Part shown: positions 1 through 7,460 of the stretch, piece after piece
How the letters are laid out: each line of letters begins with the position of its first letter
Numbering within the stretch: position 1 is the stretch's first letter
NCBI GenBank assembly: GCA_039588915.1
Contig: JBDGYV010000061.1
Coordinates: 1-16,986, forward strand
Reading direction: 5' to 3'
DNA length: 16,986 nt
Source: CAMYLR01 sp039588915
Lineage (GTDB): Bacteria > Gemmatimonadota > Gemmatimonadetes > JACCXV01 > JAHWKZ01
Program-made: the position numbers and the translations under genes
Notes under the pieces: generated by a model
Told to the model about the DNA's origin: nothing
Databases searched by the model: none
The model's input: the letters and a program-made list of their open reading frames with translations, nothing else

Positions 1-1287
1 CTCTCCGAAGAGCACGACGTGGTGGTGATCGAACACGATGCCGATTTGGCGAGTCGCATCCAATCACAGCTCGATGTACTGGTGGTTGAGGGAAACGGAG
101 CCAGCCTGGCAATTCTCGAGAAGGCCGGCATCGAAGACACGGATCTACTGCTGGCGGTCACCAACTTCGACGAAGCCAACCTGATAGCCTGCTTGATCGC
201 CTCCCAATTTGACGTCGGACTGAAAGTCGCGAGGGTGAGCAATCCGGAGTATTACGAGCGCCATGTCGTTCTCGGTGCCGAGAAGTCCGGAGCCGACTTG
301 CTCATCAACCCGGAGAAGGAGTGCGCGCGAGAGATCCTCAAGCTCCTCCTCCGCAGTGAGGCCAGTGACGTGGTCGAGTTCGCGGACGGGAGAATCGTGC
401 TCCTCGGACTGTCCGTGGAGGCGGGGGCACCGGCGGCTGGGCTGACCCTCAGCGAGATCGGCAAAAGAGTCAAGGGAGATCACTTCCTCACCCTTGCTAT
501 CGATCGACACGGGGCGTCGATCATCCCTGACGGCTCGACCAAGCTGCTGCCCGGCGACGAGATCTATCTCCTTGCTGAAACACCCTATCTTGCTGACGCC
601 TACAGCCTGCTCGGACTCGAGCGAAAGCAGGTTCGCCACGTCATGTTGTTGGGTGGGGGGCGAGTGGGGACGAGCCTGGCCCAGATGCTAGAGCTCGAGG
701 GTGTCCAGGTAACGATCATCGAGCGCAGTCGTGCACGTTGCGTCAAGTTGGCGGAGCTGCTCGATACAGCGCTCGTCTTGCATGGCGACGCCACCGATCT
801 CGATCTTCTTGCCCAGGAGGGAGTCGCCGAAACGGACGGCTTGGTTTCGGTCACCAGCGAAGATGAAACCAACCTCCTGGCATCACTCCTCACGAAGGAC
901 ATGGGCGCCCGCAAGGTGATCACGTTGCTCAAGCGAAGCGAGTACATCCCATTGGTCACCAAGGTGGGTGTCGATTCGGCCGTGAGTCCGCGCCTCTCGG
1001 TCGCTAATCGAATTCTCCAGCACATACGCGGCGGCAAGATTCTCTCGATGGCGATCGTGGAGCGGAATCAGTCGGAAGCGATGGAAATAGAGATCGAAAG
1101 CGGCTCGCGGATTGCCGGACGGCGCGTGCGTGACCTCAATCTTCCGGAGGGAGCCATCCTGGGCTCAGTGCAGCGCGAAGGAGAGATCATGATTCCACGG
1201 GGTGATACTAAGATACAAGCTGGTGATCGAGTCGTTGTCTTTGCGCTCCCTAAAGCCATCGACCAGACCGCAGACTTCTTCGATTGA
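1..1287 (+). CDS. trkA: TrkA, regulatory subunit of Trk potassium uptake (5' partial)
   Basis: Peripheral cytoplasmic RCK protein that binds NAD(H) or nucleotide and gates the TrkH potassium channel. The frame is open from base 1, so the start lies upstream; 428 residues are visible. Full-length TrkA is about 450-460 residues, so roughly the first 20, including the first glycine-rich loop, are missing. The first visible residues carry the end of the first Rossmann beta strand (VVVIEHD, acidic residue at visible position 11). A second RCK domain starts with GGGRVG at visible residues 218-223 and its acidic strand end is E241. Two TrkA_C-like segments follow the Rossmann domains, giving the usual N-C-N-C duplication. 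The TGA stop overlaps the ATG of trkH by one base, a strong sign of co-translation with its partner. The family assignment is firm. Confidence 0.95.
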   Translation, partial: LSEEHDVVVIEHDADLASRIQSQLDVLVVEGNGASLAILEKAGIEDTDLLLAVTNFDEANLIACLIASQFDVGLKVARVSNPEYYERHVVLGAEKSGADLLINPEKECAREILKLLLRSEASDVVEFADGRIVLLGLSVEAGAPAAGLTLSEIGKRVKGDHFLTLAIDRHGASIIPDGSTKLLPGDEIYLLAETPYLADAYSLLGLERKQVRHVMLLGGGRVGTSLAQMLELEGVQVTIIERSRARCVKLAELLDTALVLHGDATDLDLLAQEGVAETDGLVSVTSEDETNLLASLLTKDMGARKVITLLKRSEYIPLVTKVGVDSAVSPRLSVANRILQHIRGGKILSMAIVERNQSEAMEIEIESGSRIAGRRVRDLNLPEGAILGSVQREGEIMIPRGDTKIQAGDRVVVFALPKAIDQTADFFD

Positions 1288-2729
1288 TGCACGTTCGAGT
1301 CGTCCTGCACGTCGTCGGCCTGCTGACGGCGTTCGCGGGGCTCACCATGTTGGTTCCAGCTGCGGTTTCTTTTGGTCTCGGTGAGCCGGCTGCGATTCGA
1401 CTTCTGGCTGCGAGCGGAATCACCACAGCGGCCGGGCTGCTGGCGCTGCGATCGAGTGGTGGCAGCGGGGACATCTCGATACGTGACGGATTCGCGATCG
1501 TCACGTTTGGTTGGCTCGCAGTCGCGCTGTTCGGCAGCCTCCCGTACCTGCTGACCGGTGCTGTCCCCTCATTCACGCGGGCGTTCTTCGAATCGATGTC
1601 CGGTCTCACAACCACTGGCGCGACGATTGTGGGCGATATCGATACGCTCCCCCGCGGACTCGTGTTGTGGCGCAGTCAGACGCAGTGGATGGGTGGTATG
1701 GGGATCATCGTGCTATCGGTGGCGATCCTGCCGCTGTTAGGGGTTGGTGGGATGCAGCTGCTTCGGGCCGAGATCCCCGGCCTGGCCCCTGACCGGTTGA
1801 GCCCTCGAGTACGCCGCACGGCGGCGCTGTTGTGGGGCGTCTATGTCGTGTTGACGGGTGCCGAGGTGGTGCTCCTGTTGATCGGCGGGATGACGATCTT
1901 CGAGGCGGTCAACCACGCCATGACGACGATGGCGACGGGTGGATTCTCGACTCAGAACGGATCGGTTGGCGCTTTTGAATCGCCGTTCATCCAATACGTA
2001 ATCGCACTATTCGTTGTAATGGCCGGTGTCAACTTCACCCTCCACTACAGTTGGATGACCGGCAACTCGCGGGTGGCGCTCCGGAACCGCGAGCTCAGGG
2101 TCTACTTGACCCTGATCGCGATCGCGACGTTTGCGCTCACTTTGTTGGTCTATGTCCCGGGCACGATCAAGGGCCTTGAGGCAAGTTTCCGCGCAGGTCT
2201 ATTCCAGGCGGCTTCGATCATGACCACCACCGGTTTTGCGACTCACGACTATCAGAATTGGATCGCCCCGGCCCAGGTCCTCATTCTGCTCCTCATGCTG
2301 ATCGGTGGCTCGACCGGATCGACGGCCGGGTCGATCAAAGTGTTGCGGTACATGCTGGTGGCCAAGGAGGCACGGGTCAGTCTGCGGCGGCTGCTCCACC
2401 CGCAAGGCGTTTTTGTCTATAAGCACGACGGCAAGACTGTGTCGGACGAGGTGCTTGCCAACGTCAGCGGCTTTCTACTGCTGTACTTGGGCGCGCTGGG
2501 TCTGGGAGCTTTTGCGCTGACCCTGATGGGGCTCGACGTTGGTACCGCGCTTGGCGCGACGGCGGCCACGGTGGGCAACGTTGGGCCAGGGTTCGGGCTG
2601 GTGGGTCCCGCTGGAACTTATGCCCCACTGCCGGATGTGGCGTTGTGGGTGCTGTCGTTTCTCATGCTTCTCGGGCGGTTGGAGTTGTTCACCGTGCTGG
2701 TGCTCTTCACCCGTGGGTACTGGCGCTAA
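1287..2729 (+). CDS. trkH: TrkH/KtrB-family potassium channel subunit
   Basis: Inner-membrane potassium translocating subunit, partner of TrkA. The 480-residue protein is almost wholly hydrophobic, with four pseudo-repeated M1-P-M2 units. The four selectivity-filter glycines can be seen: TTTGAT (G111), MATGGF (G218), TTTGFA (G316) and VGNVGPGFG (G430). A glycine- and serine-rich loop after the third pore (GGSTGSTAGSIK, residues 340-351) matches the intramembrane gating loop of the family. I chose ATG at 1287, which overlaps the trkA TGA (TGATG), over the TTG one codon earlier; no separate Shine-Dalgarno is visible, which fits translational coupling. TrkH and KtrB are hard to split by sequence alone. 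The full-size two-domain TrkA next door favours TrkH. Confidence 0.95.
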   Translation: MHVRVVLHVVGLLTAFAGLTMLVPAAVSFGLGEPAAIRLLAASGITTAAGLLALRSSGGSGDISIRDGFAIVTFGWLAVALFGSLPYLLTGAVPSFTRAFFESMSGLTTTGATIVGDIDTLPRGLVLWRSQTQWMGGMGIIVLSVAILPLLGVGGMQLLRAEIPGLAPDRLSPRVRRTAALLWGVYVVLTGAEVVLLLIGGMTIFEAVNHAMTTMATGGFSTQNGSVGAFESPFIQYVIALFVVMAGVNFTLHYSWMTGNSRVALRNRELRVYLTLIAIATFALTLLVYVPGTIKGLEASFRAGLFQAASIMTTTGFATHDYQNWIAPAQVLILLLMLIGGSTGSTAGSIKVLRYMLVAKEARVSLRRLLHPQGVFVYKHDGKTVSDEVLANVSGFLLLYLGALGLGAFALTLMGLDVGTALGATAATVGNVGPGFGLVGPAGTYAPLPDVALWVLSFLMLLGRLELFTVLVLFTRGYWR

Positions 2730-2746
2730 CAAGCGGGTCCTGTACG

Positions 2747-3619
2747 ATGGCCCGAATCGCGTTTGCAACGTGGCGCGCACAGCCCGAGATGACTGCCGAT
2801 GACCGATTGGCGATTGAGCCACTGCGCGACAGAGGTATCGAGGTCGAGTCGATACCGTGGAGTTCAACGGCCGCCGAGTGGACGCGGTTTGATGCGGTGG
2901 TGCTGAGATCGTGTTGGGATTACCACGTCCGCGTAAGAGCGTTCGTCGATTGGCTGGAGAAGCTCGAGGCGAGTGAAGTTCGAGTTGTGAACCCGGTGCC
3001 GATAGTTCGATGGAACCTGGATAAGCGGTATCTACAGGAGCTCGGGCAGCTCGGTTTCTCGGTCGAGCCGACGGTTTGGCTGGAGACTGGAAGACCGCTG
3101 GAGCTGAACGTACTGCTCGATCGTCAGGAGTGGGACGAGGCGGTGATCAAACCAGTCGTCTCTGCGAGCGCCTACGGTACGTGGCGGGTGACGCGTCTGA
3201 GCGGAGCGGATGATCAGCGTCGGCTAGAGCGCATGCTCGATCGCGGCGTGGTCATGGCACAGCGGCTGAACCCTGCCATCCGAACCGCCGGCGAGTGGTC
3301 GTTTGTCTTCCTCGGAGGTGATTACAGCCATGCAGTTCTCAAAACGCCGGCGCCAAACGAGTTTCGGGTCCAAGAGAAGCTTGGTGGGATGGTGCGTGCG
3401 GCTGAGCCGCCGAGCCAGATGGTGCGCGAGGCGGAGCAGGTGATCGCGGCAATCGCAGGAGATGCGGTCTACGCGCGGGTCGACGGCGTCGCCGATTGCA
3501 CCCGGCTGACGGTTATGGAAATCGAGCTGATCGAACCATCGCTCTTCTTGGGTTTCTCGCCAGATTCGCCGATCCGCTTCGCGGATGGTCTGGCGGCGGC
3601 GCTTTCTAGCGGAGCATGA
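2747..3619 (+). CDS. ATP-grasp family protein (RimK/glutathione-synthetase-like fold)
   Basis: Predicted cytoplasmic ATP-dependent carboxylate-amine (or thiol) ligase of 290 residues; the substrate is unknown. ATP-grasp marks can be seen: a central lysine in AVIKPVVSASAYGTWRV (K135), the strand GEWSFVFLGG (E183), an arginine in FRVQEKLGG (R207), YARVDGV (about 242-248), and a late acidic pair in MEIELIEPSL (E258, E260) where metal ligands normally sit. The N-terminal 80 residues look like the pre-ATP-grasp domain. ATG 2747 is used because the frame upstream overlaps trkH and encodes nothing family-like. It lies 17 bases after the trkH stop, and its own stop overlaps the next start at ATGA, so it is probably part of the trk transcript. 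Related stand-alone ATP-grasp proteins include DcsG-type cycloserine enzymes, but nothing else of such a pathway is present here. Confidence 0.8.
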   Translation: MARIAFATWRAQPEMTADDRLAIEPLRDRGIEVESIPWSSTAAEWTRFDAVVLRSCWDYHVRVRAFVDWLEKLEASEVRVVNPVPIVRWNLDKRYLQELGQLGFSVEPTVWLETGRPLELNVLLDRQEWDEAVIKPVVSASAYGTWRVTRLSGADDQRRLERMLDRGVVMAQRLNPAIRTAGEWSFVFLGGDYSHAVLKTPAPNEFRVQEKLGGMVRAAEPPSQMVREAEQVIAAIAGDAVYARVDGVADCTRLTVMEIELIEPSLFLGFSPDSPIRFADGLAAALSSGA

Positions 3620-4655
3620 CCATCTCCGGGCGTCGCTGGATCGTGCCCCTCGTGATGCTGCTCACCGTTTTGTCGGTGACGACGTCGCGAGCGCAGACGA
3701 TCGCTGGCGTGGTGGTGGAGGGGAGTTCCGGGGAGGGACTGGCGGGAGCGGTCGTCCTGCTGTTCGACAACGAAAACACCGAGCGCGGGGCTGCGCTAAC
3801 GCAGCTCGACGGGCGGTTCGAAATCCAGGCCCCGGAGCCCGGGACCTATCGACTGCGCGTCGAACGAATCGGGCACGCCAGTACCAACTCGGCTCCGCTC
3901 ACCGTGGTCGACGGCCAACGCCTTGAAACGAGCTTGCTAGCGCCGATCGAAGCGATCGAGCTGACCGGGATCGAGGTGGTCTTGGACCACCCCTGCGAAG
4001 TACGGCCGGAAGCCAGCCGATATATCACCGTAGTGTGGGAGGAGGCGCGCAAGGCGCTGGTCGCGGCATATCTGACGCAGCACCAGCGGCTCTATCGGTT
4101 CGAGCTGTCAGAACACCGACGGCTACGCGACCCGCGTTCGTTGAGAATCGAGGACGAGGCGCTGTGGATCCGTTCCGATCGGCGCCCCGACAGTCCTTAC
4201 GTCAGTCGTTCGGCCATCATGTTCAGTACTACGGTCCAGACGCGGCAGCGCTTGTGTCGGACTCGTTTCTCGATCGGCACTGTTTTCGGTTGGTCGAGAA
4301 ACACGGCCCACGCGGATTGCTGGGAATCGCTTTCTCGCCCCTCCGTGGACACGAGAGGGTCGACATCGAGGGTGTGTTGTGGGTTGACCGCGTGTCAGGT
4401 GAGCTCGATCACCTGGAGTTTCGTTACGTTGGTTTGCCGTGGCGTCACCGAACCGCGGTCGCCACTGGTCGGGTAGATTATCGACGTCTCGCCGGGGGTG
4501 GCTGGATCATAGGGGGTTGGTGGTTGAGGGCGCCACTGTTCCGAGACTCGCTGGGGCACGGTCCGGTGGTTGCGATCAAAGAGGTCGGCGGCGAGGTAAC
4601 CGCGGTCAAGGGGCCCGAGGTTCGATCAGAGTCGGACGACCGGTCACAAACTTGA
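3616..4655 (+). pseudogene. Secreted carboxypeptidase-regulatory-like domain protein, frameshifted
   Basis: Begins at ATG 3616, overlapping the upstream stop at ATGA. Residues 1-26 form a Sec signal peptide (basic start, hydrophobic stretch, SRA before Q27). About residues 28-115 form a carboxypeptidase-regulatory-like Ig-type domain (TIAGVVVEG, ALTQLDGRFEIQAPEPGTYR, VERIGHAS). The first frame stays family-like through WEEARKALVAAY and about residue 176, then becomes an unlike, Cys- and Arg-rich tail ending at 4476. The true continuation is in the frame one base back: PFRSAP, VQYYGPDAAALVSDSFL, HCFRLVE, then IEGVLWVDRVSGELDHLEFRY, ending at TGA 4653-4655. The switch falls at about 4145-4182 and equals loss of one base (or gain of two). 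It could be a real pseudogene or a sequencing error. Exported proteins of this type in related lineages have no well-defined function. Confidence 0.8.
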
Positions 4656-4666
4656 GATCGCATTGA
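4656..4666 (+). repeat. Copy 1 of an 11-base direct repeat (GATCGCATTGA)
   Basis: The word GATCGCATTGA follows directly on the stop codon of the frameshifted gene. The same word is at 7343-7353 after the next gene. Both copies have CTT starting five bases upstream, and GGGG follows directly here and after one extra base in the other copy. An exact 11-base match alone is expected by chance in a window this size; the shared flanks and placement are the only reasons to list it. Confidence 0.35.
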
Positions 4667-4907
4667 GGGGAATGGGCGGTCTGGTGGGGTTTGAGGCGCG
4701 CGGTGACAAGGACGGTAACAAGCAAAGTGGTCGGATTATCTCGAGCTAGCGACACTGATCATGTAGTGGCGCCAGACGATATATTTGTTGGTCGTTGTCC
4801 AGGGCGAGTTCTGATCTGTACTTCAAGGGACGTGGACTGATAGTGGCCGGGTCAAGTAAAACACGCTCGCGATTTACGATGGCCGTCAGGCTCCGGTTCG
4901 GCTGGAG

Positions 4908-7325
4908 GTGATCAGCCCGGCCAATCCCGGCCGCGTAGCGCCATTCCCGACTGCGCCCAGAGGCACGTACCTAGGCTTGTGCCTCGTGAGTCTCGATACG
5001 TTGATGTTCGAGATTCTGCTGACCCGAATCTTCTCGGTGACCCTCTGGTACCACTTCGCGTTCATGGCGATCTCCATCGCCATGTTTGGCATGACGGTTG
5101 GGGCGCTTCTTGTGTATCTCAACCCAGCGCTCTTTCCACGTGGCTCGGAGAGTCGCCTTCTGGGAACAACGTCACTCTTTTTCGCGCTGACGGTAGTTTT
5201 CGCTGTGTTCTACCATGTCCGGGTGATGCCGGGACACACGGACTTATCACACCTGTTCCTCACATTCAGCGTGATGGCGCTTCCCTTCGTATGCAGCGGT
5301 GTCTGTGTGTGTCTCGTCTTAACGCGTTTTACGTCGCAGGTCGCGGGGTTGTACGCAATCGACCTTACGGGTGCGGCTCTCGGCTGTCTTCTCGTCATCC
5401 CTGTACTGTGGCTGGTCGACGGTGTATCGGCCGTTTTCATTGTAGCGCTTATTGCCGGGGCCGCTGCAATCAGCTTCCTCGGGGGCGAGAATCACTCCTT
5501 GAGACGCATGGCCATGGGACTTTGTGCGGCGTTGGCCTTGTTGGTTGTTGTAGGTGCCTTTCTGTCGTATCGACAGACTCCTCTCTTAAGGATTACGCAG
5601 GCCAAAGGAATGGAGCAGGCGACGCCGATCTTCGAAAAATGGAACTCTTATTCTCGGATTGCAATCAAGCCATCAGGCCCGGAAACTCCGAAGGCGTGGA
5701 GCTTGAGTACGGCTTATGCCGAGTCTCTTGACGTCGCGAACCTGTGGCTCAATATCGATGCCGCGGCGGGCACGCCTCTCGTCGAGTTCAAGGGTGATTT
5801 CGGACCCGTCGAGTATCTCCGTTACGACCTCACCAACTTCGTGCATCACCTGCGACAGGATGCGAGCCTGATGATTGTCGGATCGGGGGGAGGTCGCGAT
5901 ATCCTCACAGCGAAGCTCTTCGGCCAGCGAAAGATCGTCGCGGTCGAGATGAACGCCGATATCATCGACGTGATGACGAACCGCTTCGGGGAATTCACCG
6001 GCCACCTGGACCGCGACCCCCGAGTGACGGTTGTCAACGACGAAGCCAGGAGTTTCCTCGCTCGACAGTCAGAGACCTTCGACATCATTCAGATCACTTT
6101 CGTTGACACCTGGGCGGCAACCGCTGCTGGCGCTTTTGTACTGGCCGAGAACTCGCTTTACACACGCGAAGCCTGGAAACTCTTTCTCGAACGCCTAAGT
6201 GAGAATGGGATCCTTACGATTTCTCGCGGCCCCCACCTTGCGGAGCTGTACCGGCTCGTGTCGCTGGCGCGGTCAGCGCTTGCAGAATTCGGTGTCGACC
6301 GCCCCGAGGATCACATCGCGGTGGTTGCCAATCCGCAGGCTAGACGTCCGCCCTCTTGGGGCCCGATGGTGGCTCTGTTGCTCAGCCGACAGCCGTACAG
6401 CGCCGACGAAATCGCTCGGATCGAAAAGCTGGCGGACGAGATGGACTTCGACGTAATGCTCGTTCCCGGTAAGGCTGACGACGCCAACCTGTCAGCCATC
6501 GCTTCAGGGGAAGATCTTTCGCAAGTGAGCCAGCGCATCGGGCTCGATATCCGTCCACCCACCGACGACCGGCCTTTCTTCTTCAACATGCTACCGATTG
6601 GGAGCTGGTTTAGCCCTCCGAACACATCACTCGACTACACTGCCAACCTAAAGGCTGTGTCGGTTCTCATGAACCTGCTGATCATCGTCTTTGCGCTTAC
6701 CAGCGCATGCATCGCCCTCCCGCTGGTCGTAGTAGCTGGCTTCAAGCGCGTTCGGGGGGCTTGGCCGTTTGTGCTTTTCTTCGCCAGCATCGGCTTTGGC
6801 TTCATGCTGGTCGAAATATCGATGATGCAACGACTCATCATCTATCTGGGCCACCCCATCTACGGATTGGTGGTGATTCTCTTTGTACTCCTGGTCGCTG
6901 GCGGGGTCGGAAGCTTTCTCAGCGGGAAAGTTGATGATCGAGTCCTTCGCACCGGCGGTCTCCAACGGCTCGCCATGCTGGTCTTGATGCTTGCGATCGC
7001 TGGCCTTCTCATACCGTTGGCGATCCGCGTCTTCGACAGCGCACCTATGCCGGCAAGGATCATGATCTCTGCGGCGCCGCTTGCAGCCATGGGCGTCTTC
7101 ATGGGGATGGCCTTCCCCCTTGGGATACGCGTCGCGAGTGCGAATCACTCTGGCTTGACCCCATGGCTGTGGGGCATCAATGGCGCCACGTCAGTCTGTG
7201 CCTCGGTCCTCGCCGTGGCGATCGCGTTGACCTTCGGGATCTCGGCCGGCTTCTGGACCGGCTTCGGGTTCTATCTCGTCGCTCTTGTTGCCTACGCTAC
7301 GATTTCGAGGGCGCAAGCAGCTTGA
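4908..7325 (+). CDS. Polytopic membrane protein with spermidine-synthase-like domain
   Basis: 805 residues in three parts. The N-terminal part (about 20-220) has six or seven membrane segments. The central soluble part (about 230-575) has a spermidine-synthase-like Rossmann fold with GSGGGRD (325-331), the acidic strand end VEMN (346-349) and DEAR (378-381). The C-terminal part (about 583-800) has six or seven further segments. The place of the catalytic Asp in polyamine synthases reads FDIIQITFVDTW (391-402), not the usual D-x-x-D-P type motif, so true aminopropyl transfer is doubtful. Binding of SAM or decarboxylated SAM is plausible. GTG 4908 is the first sensible start after an in-frame stop at 4857-4859 and lies before the first membrane segment. 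GGAGG abuts the start, closer than normal. Such membrane fusions are widespread in bacteria, usually without known function. Confidence 0.8.
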   Translation: MISPANPGRVAPFPTAPRGTYLGLCLVSLDTLMFEILLTRIFSVTLWYHFAFMAISIAMFGMTVGALLVYLNPALFPRGSESRLLGTTSLFFALTVVFAVFYHVRVMPGHTDLSHLFLTFSVMALPFVCSGVCVCLVLTRFTSQVAGLYAIDLTGAALGCLLVIPVLWLVDGVSAVFIVALIAGAAAISFLGGENHSLRRMAMGLCAALALLVVVGAFLSYRQTPLLRITQAKGMEQATPIFEKWNSYSRIAIKPSGPETPKAWSLSTAYAESLDVANLWLNIDAAAGTPLVEFKGDFGPVEYLRYDLTNFVHHLRQDASLMIVGSGGGRDILTAKLFGQRKIVAVEMNADIIDVMTNRFGEFTGHLDRDPRVTVVNDEARSFLARQSETFDIIQITFVDTWAATAAGAFVLAENSLYTREAWKLFLERLSENGILTISRGPHLAELYRLVSLARSALAEFGVDRPEDHIAVVANPQARRPPSWGPMVALLLSRQPYSADEIARIEKLADEMDFDVMLVPGKADDANLSAIASGEDLSQVSQRIGLDIRPPTDDRPFFFNMLPIGSWFSPPNTSLDYTANLKAVSVLMNLLIIVFALTSACIALPLVVVAGFKRVRGAWPFVLFFASIGFGFMLVEISMMQRLIIYLGHPIYGLVVILFVLLVAGGVGSFLSGKVDDRVLRTGGLQRLAMLVLMLAIAGLLIPLAIRVFDSAPMPARIMISAAPLAAMGVFMGMAFPLGIRVASANHSGLTPWLWGINGATSVCASVLAVAIALTFGISAGFWTGFGFYLVALVAYATISRAQAA

Positions 7326-7342
7326 ATTGACCTCTCGCTTAG

Positions 7343-7353
7343 GATCGCATTGA
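7343..7353 (+). repeat. Copy 2 of an 11-base direct repeat (GATCGCATTGA)
   Basis: Second copy of the word at 4656-4666. It lies 17 bases after the stop of the spermidine-synthase-like gene, so the two copies flank that gene. It runs into the GC-rich hairpin at 7354-7368. Confidence 0.35.
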
Positions 7354-7368
7354 CGGGGGTCTTCCCCG
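7354..7368 (+). other. Short GC-rich hairpin upstream of the leader ORF
   Basis: CGGGG (7354-7358), a five-base loop, then CCCCG (7364-7368). It lies between the end of the spermidine-synthase-like gene and the leader ORF. No run of T follows, so it is not a standard Rho-independent terminator. It may be a transcript-end or 5' leader structure, or chance. Confidence 0.3.
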
Positions 7369-7392
7369 GGTGGCCCCGATATTGCGAAATTC

Positions 7393-7398
7393 AGGAGG
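7393..7398 (+). promoter_or_regulatory. Strong Shine-Dalgarno (AGGAGG) before a 14-codon ORF
   Basis: A full AGGAGG lies seven bases before ATG 7406. It is the best ribosome-binding site on this stretch, better than that of the glycosyltransferase gene downstream, which suggests that the short ORF is translated. Confidence 0.5.
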
Positions 7399-7405
7399 AT
7401 GTTCG

Positions 7406-7450
7406 ATGAAGGGGTACACATCACGGGTTTTTCGACCCGTACTTTGTTGA
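7406..7450 (+). CDS. Possible 14-codon leader peptide upstream of the glycosyltransferase
   Basis: ATG 7406 to TGA 7448-7450 encodes MKGYTSRVFRPVLC. It is preceded at ideal distance by a perfect AGGAGG. Its TGA stop runs into GAGG (7449-7452), which lies eight bases before ATG 7461 of the glycosyltransferase. That arrangement fits a short leader whose translation delivers ribosomes to the next gene. The peptide matches no family I recognise and has no run of one amino acid typical of classic attenuators. It could also be the start of a decayed gene. Confidence 0.35.
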   Translation: MKGYTSRVFRPVLC

Positions 7451-7460
7451 GGTCTTGACG

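Noticed and set aside
2645..2746. In-frame extension of the ATP-grasp gene back into trkH
   Set aside because: It overlaps the end of a well-supported trkH and encodes no family-like sequence; ATG 2747 begins with a good beta strand (MARIAFATW).
4619..4627. GGTTCGATC resembling a tRNA T-loop
   Set aside because: Flanking bases do not pair into a T stem, no acceptor or anticodon arms surround it, and it lies in the 3' end of the frameshifted gene.
4770..4785. TATATT (4780-4785) as a -10 box for the membrane gene
   Set aside because: Nothing close to a -35 box lies 16-18 bases upstream; a single hexamer is not enough.
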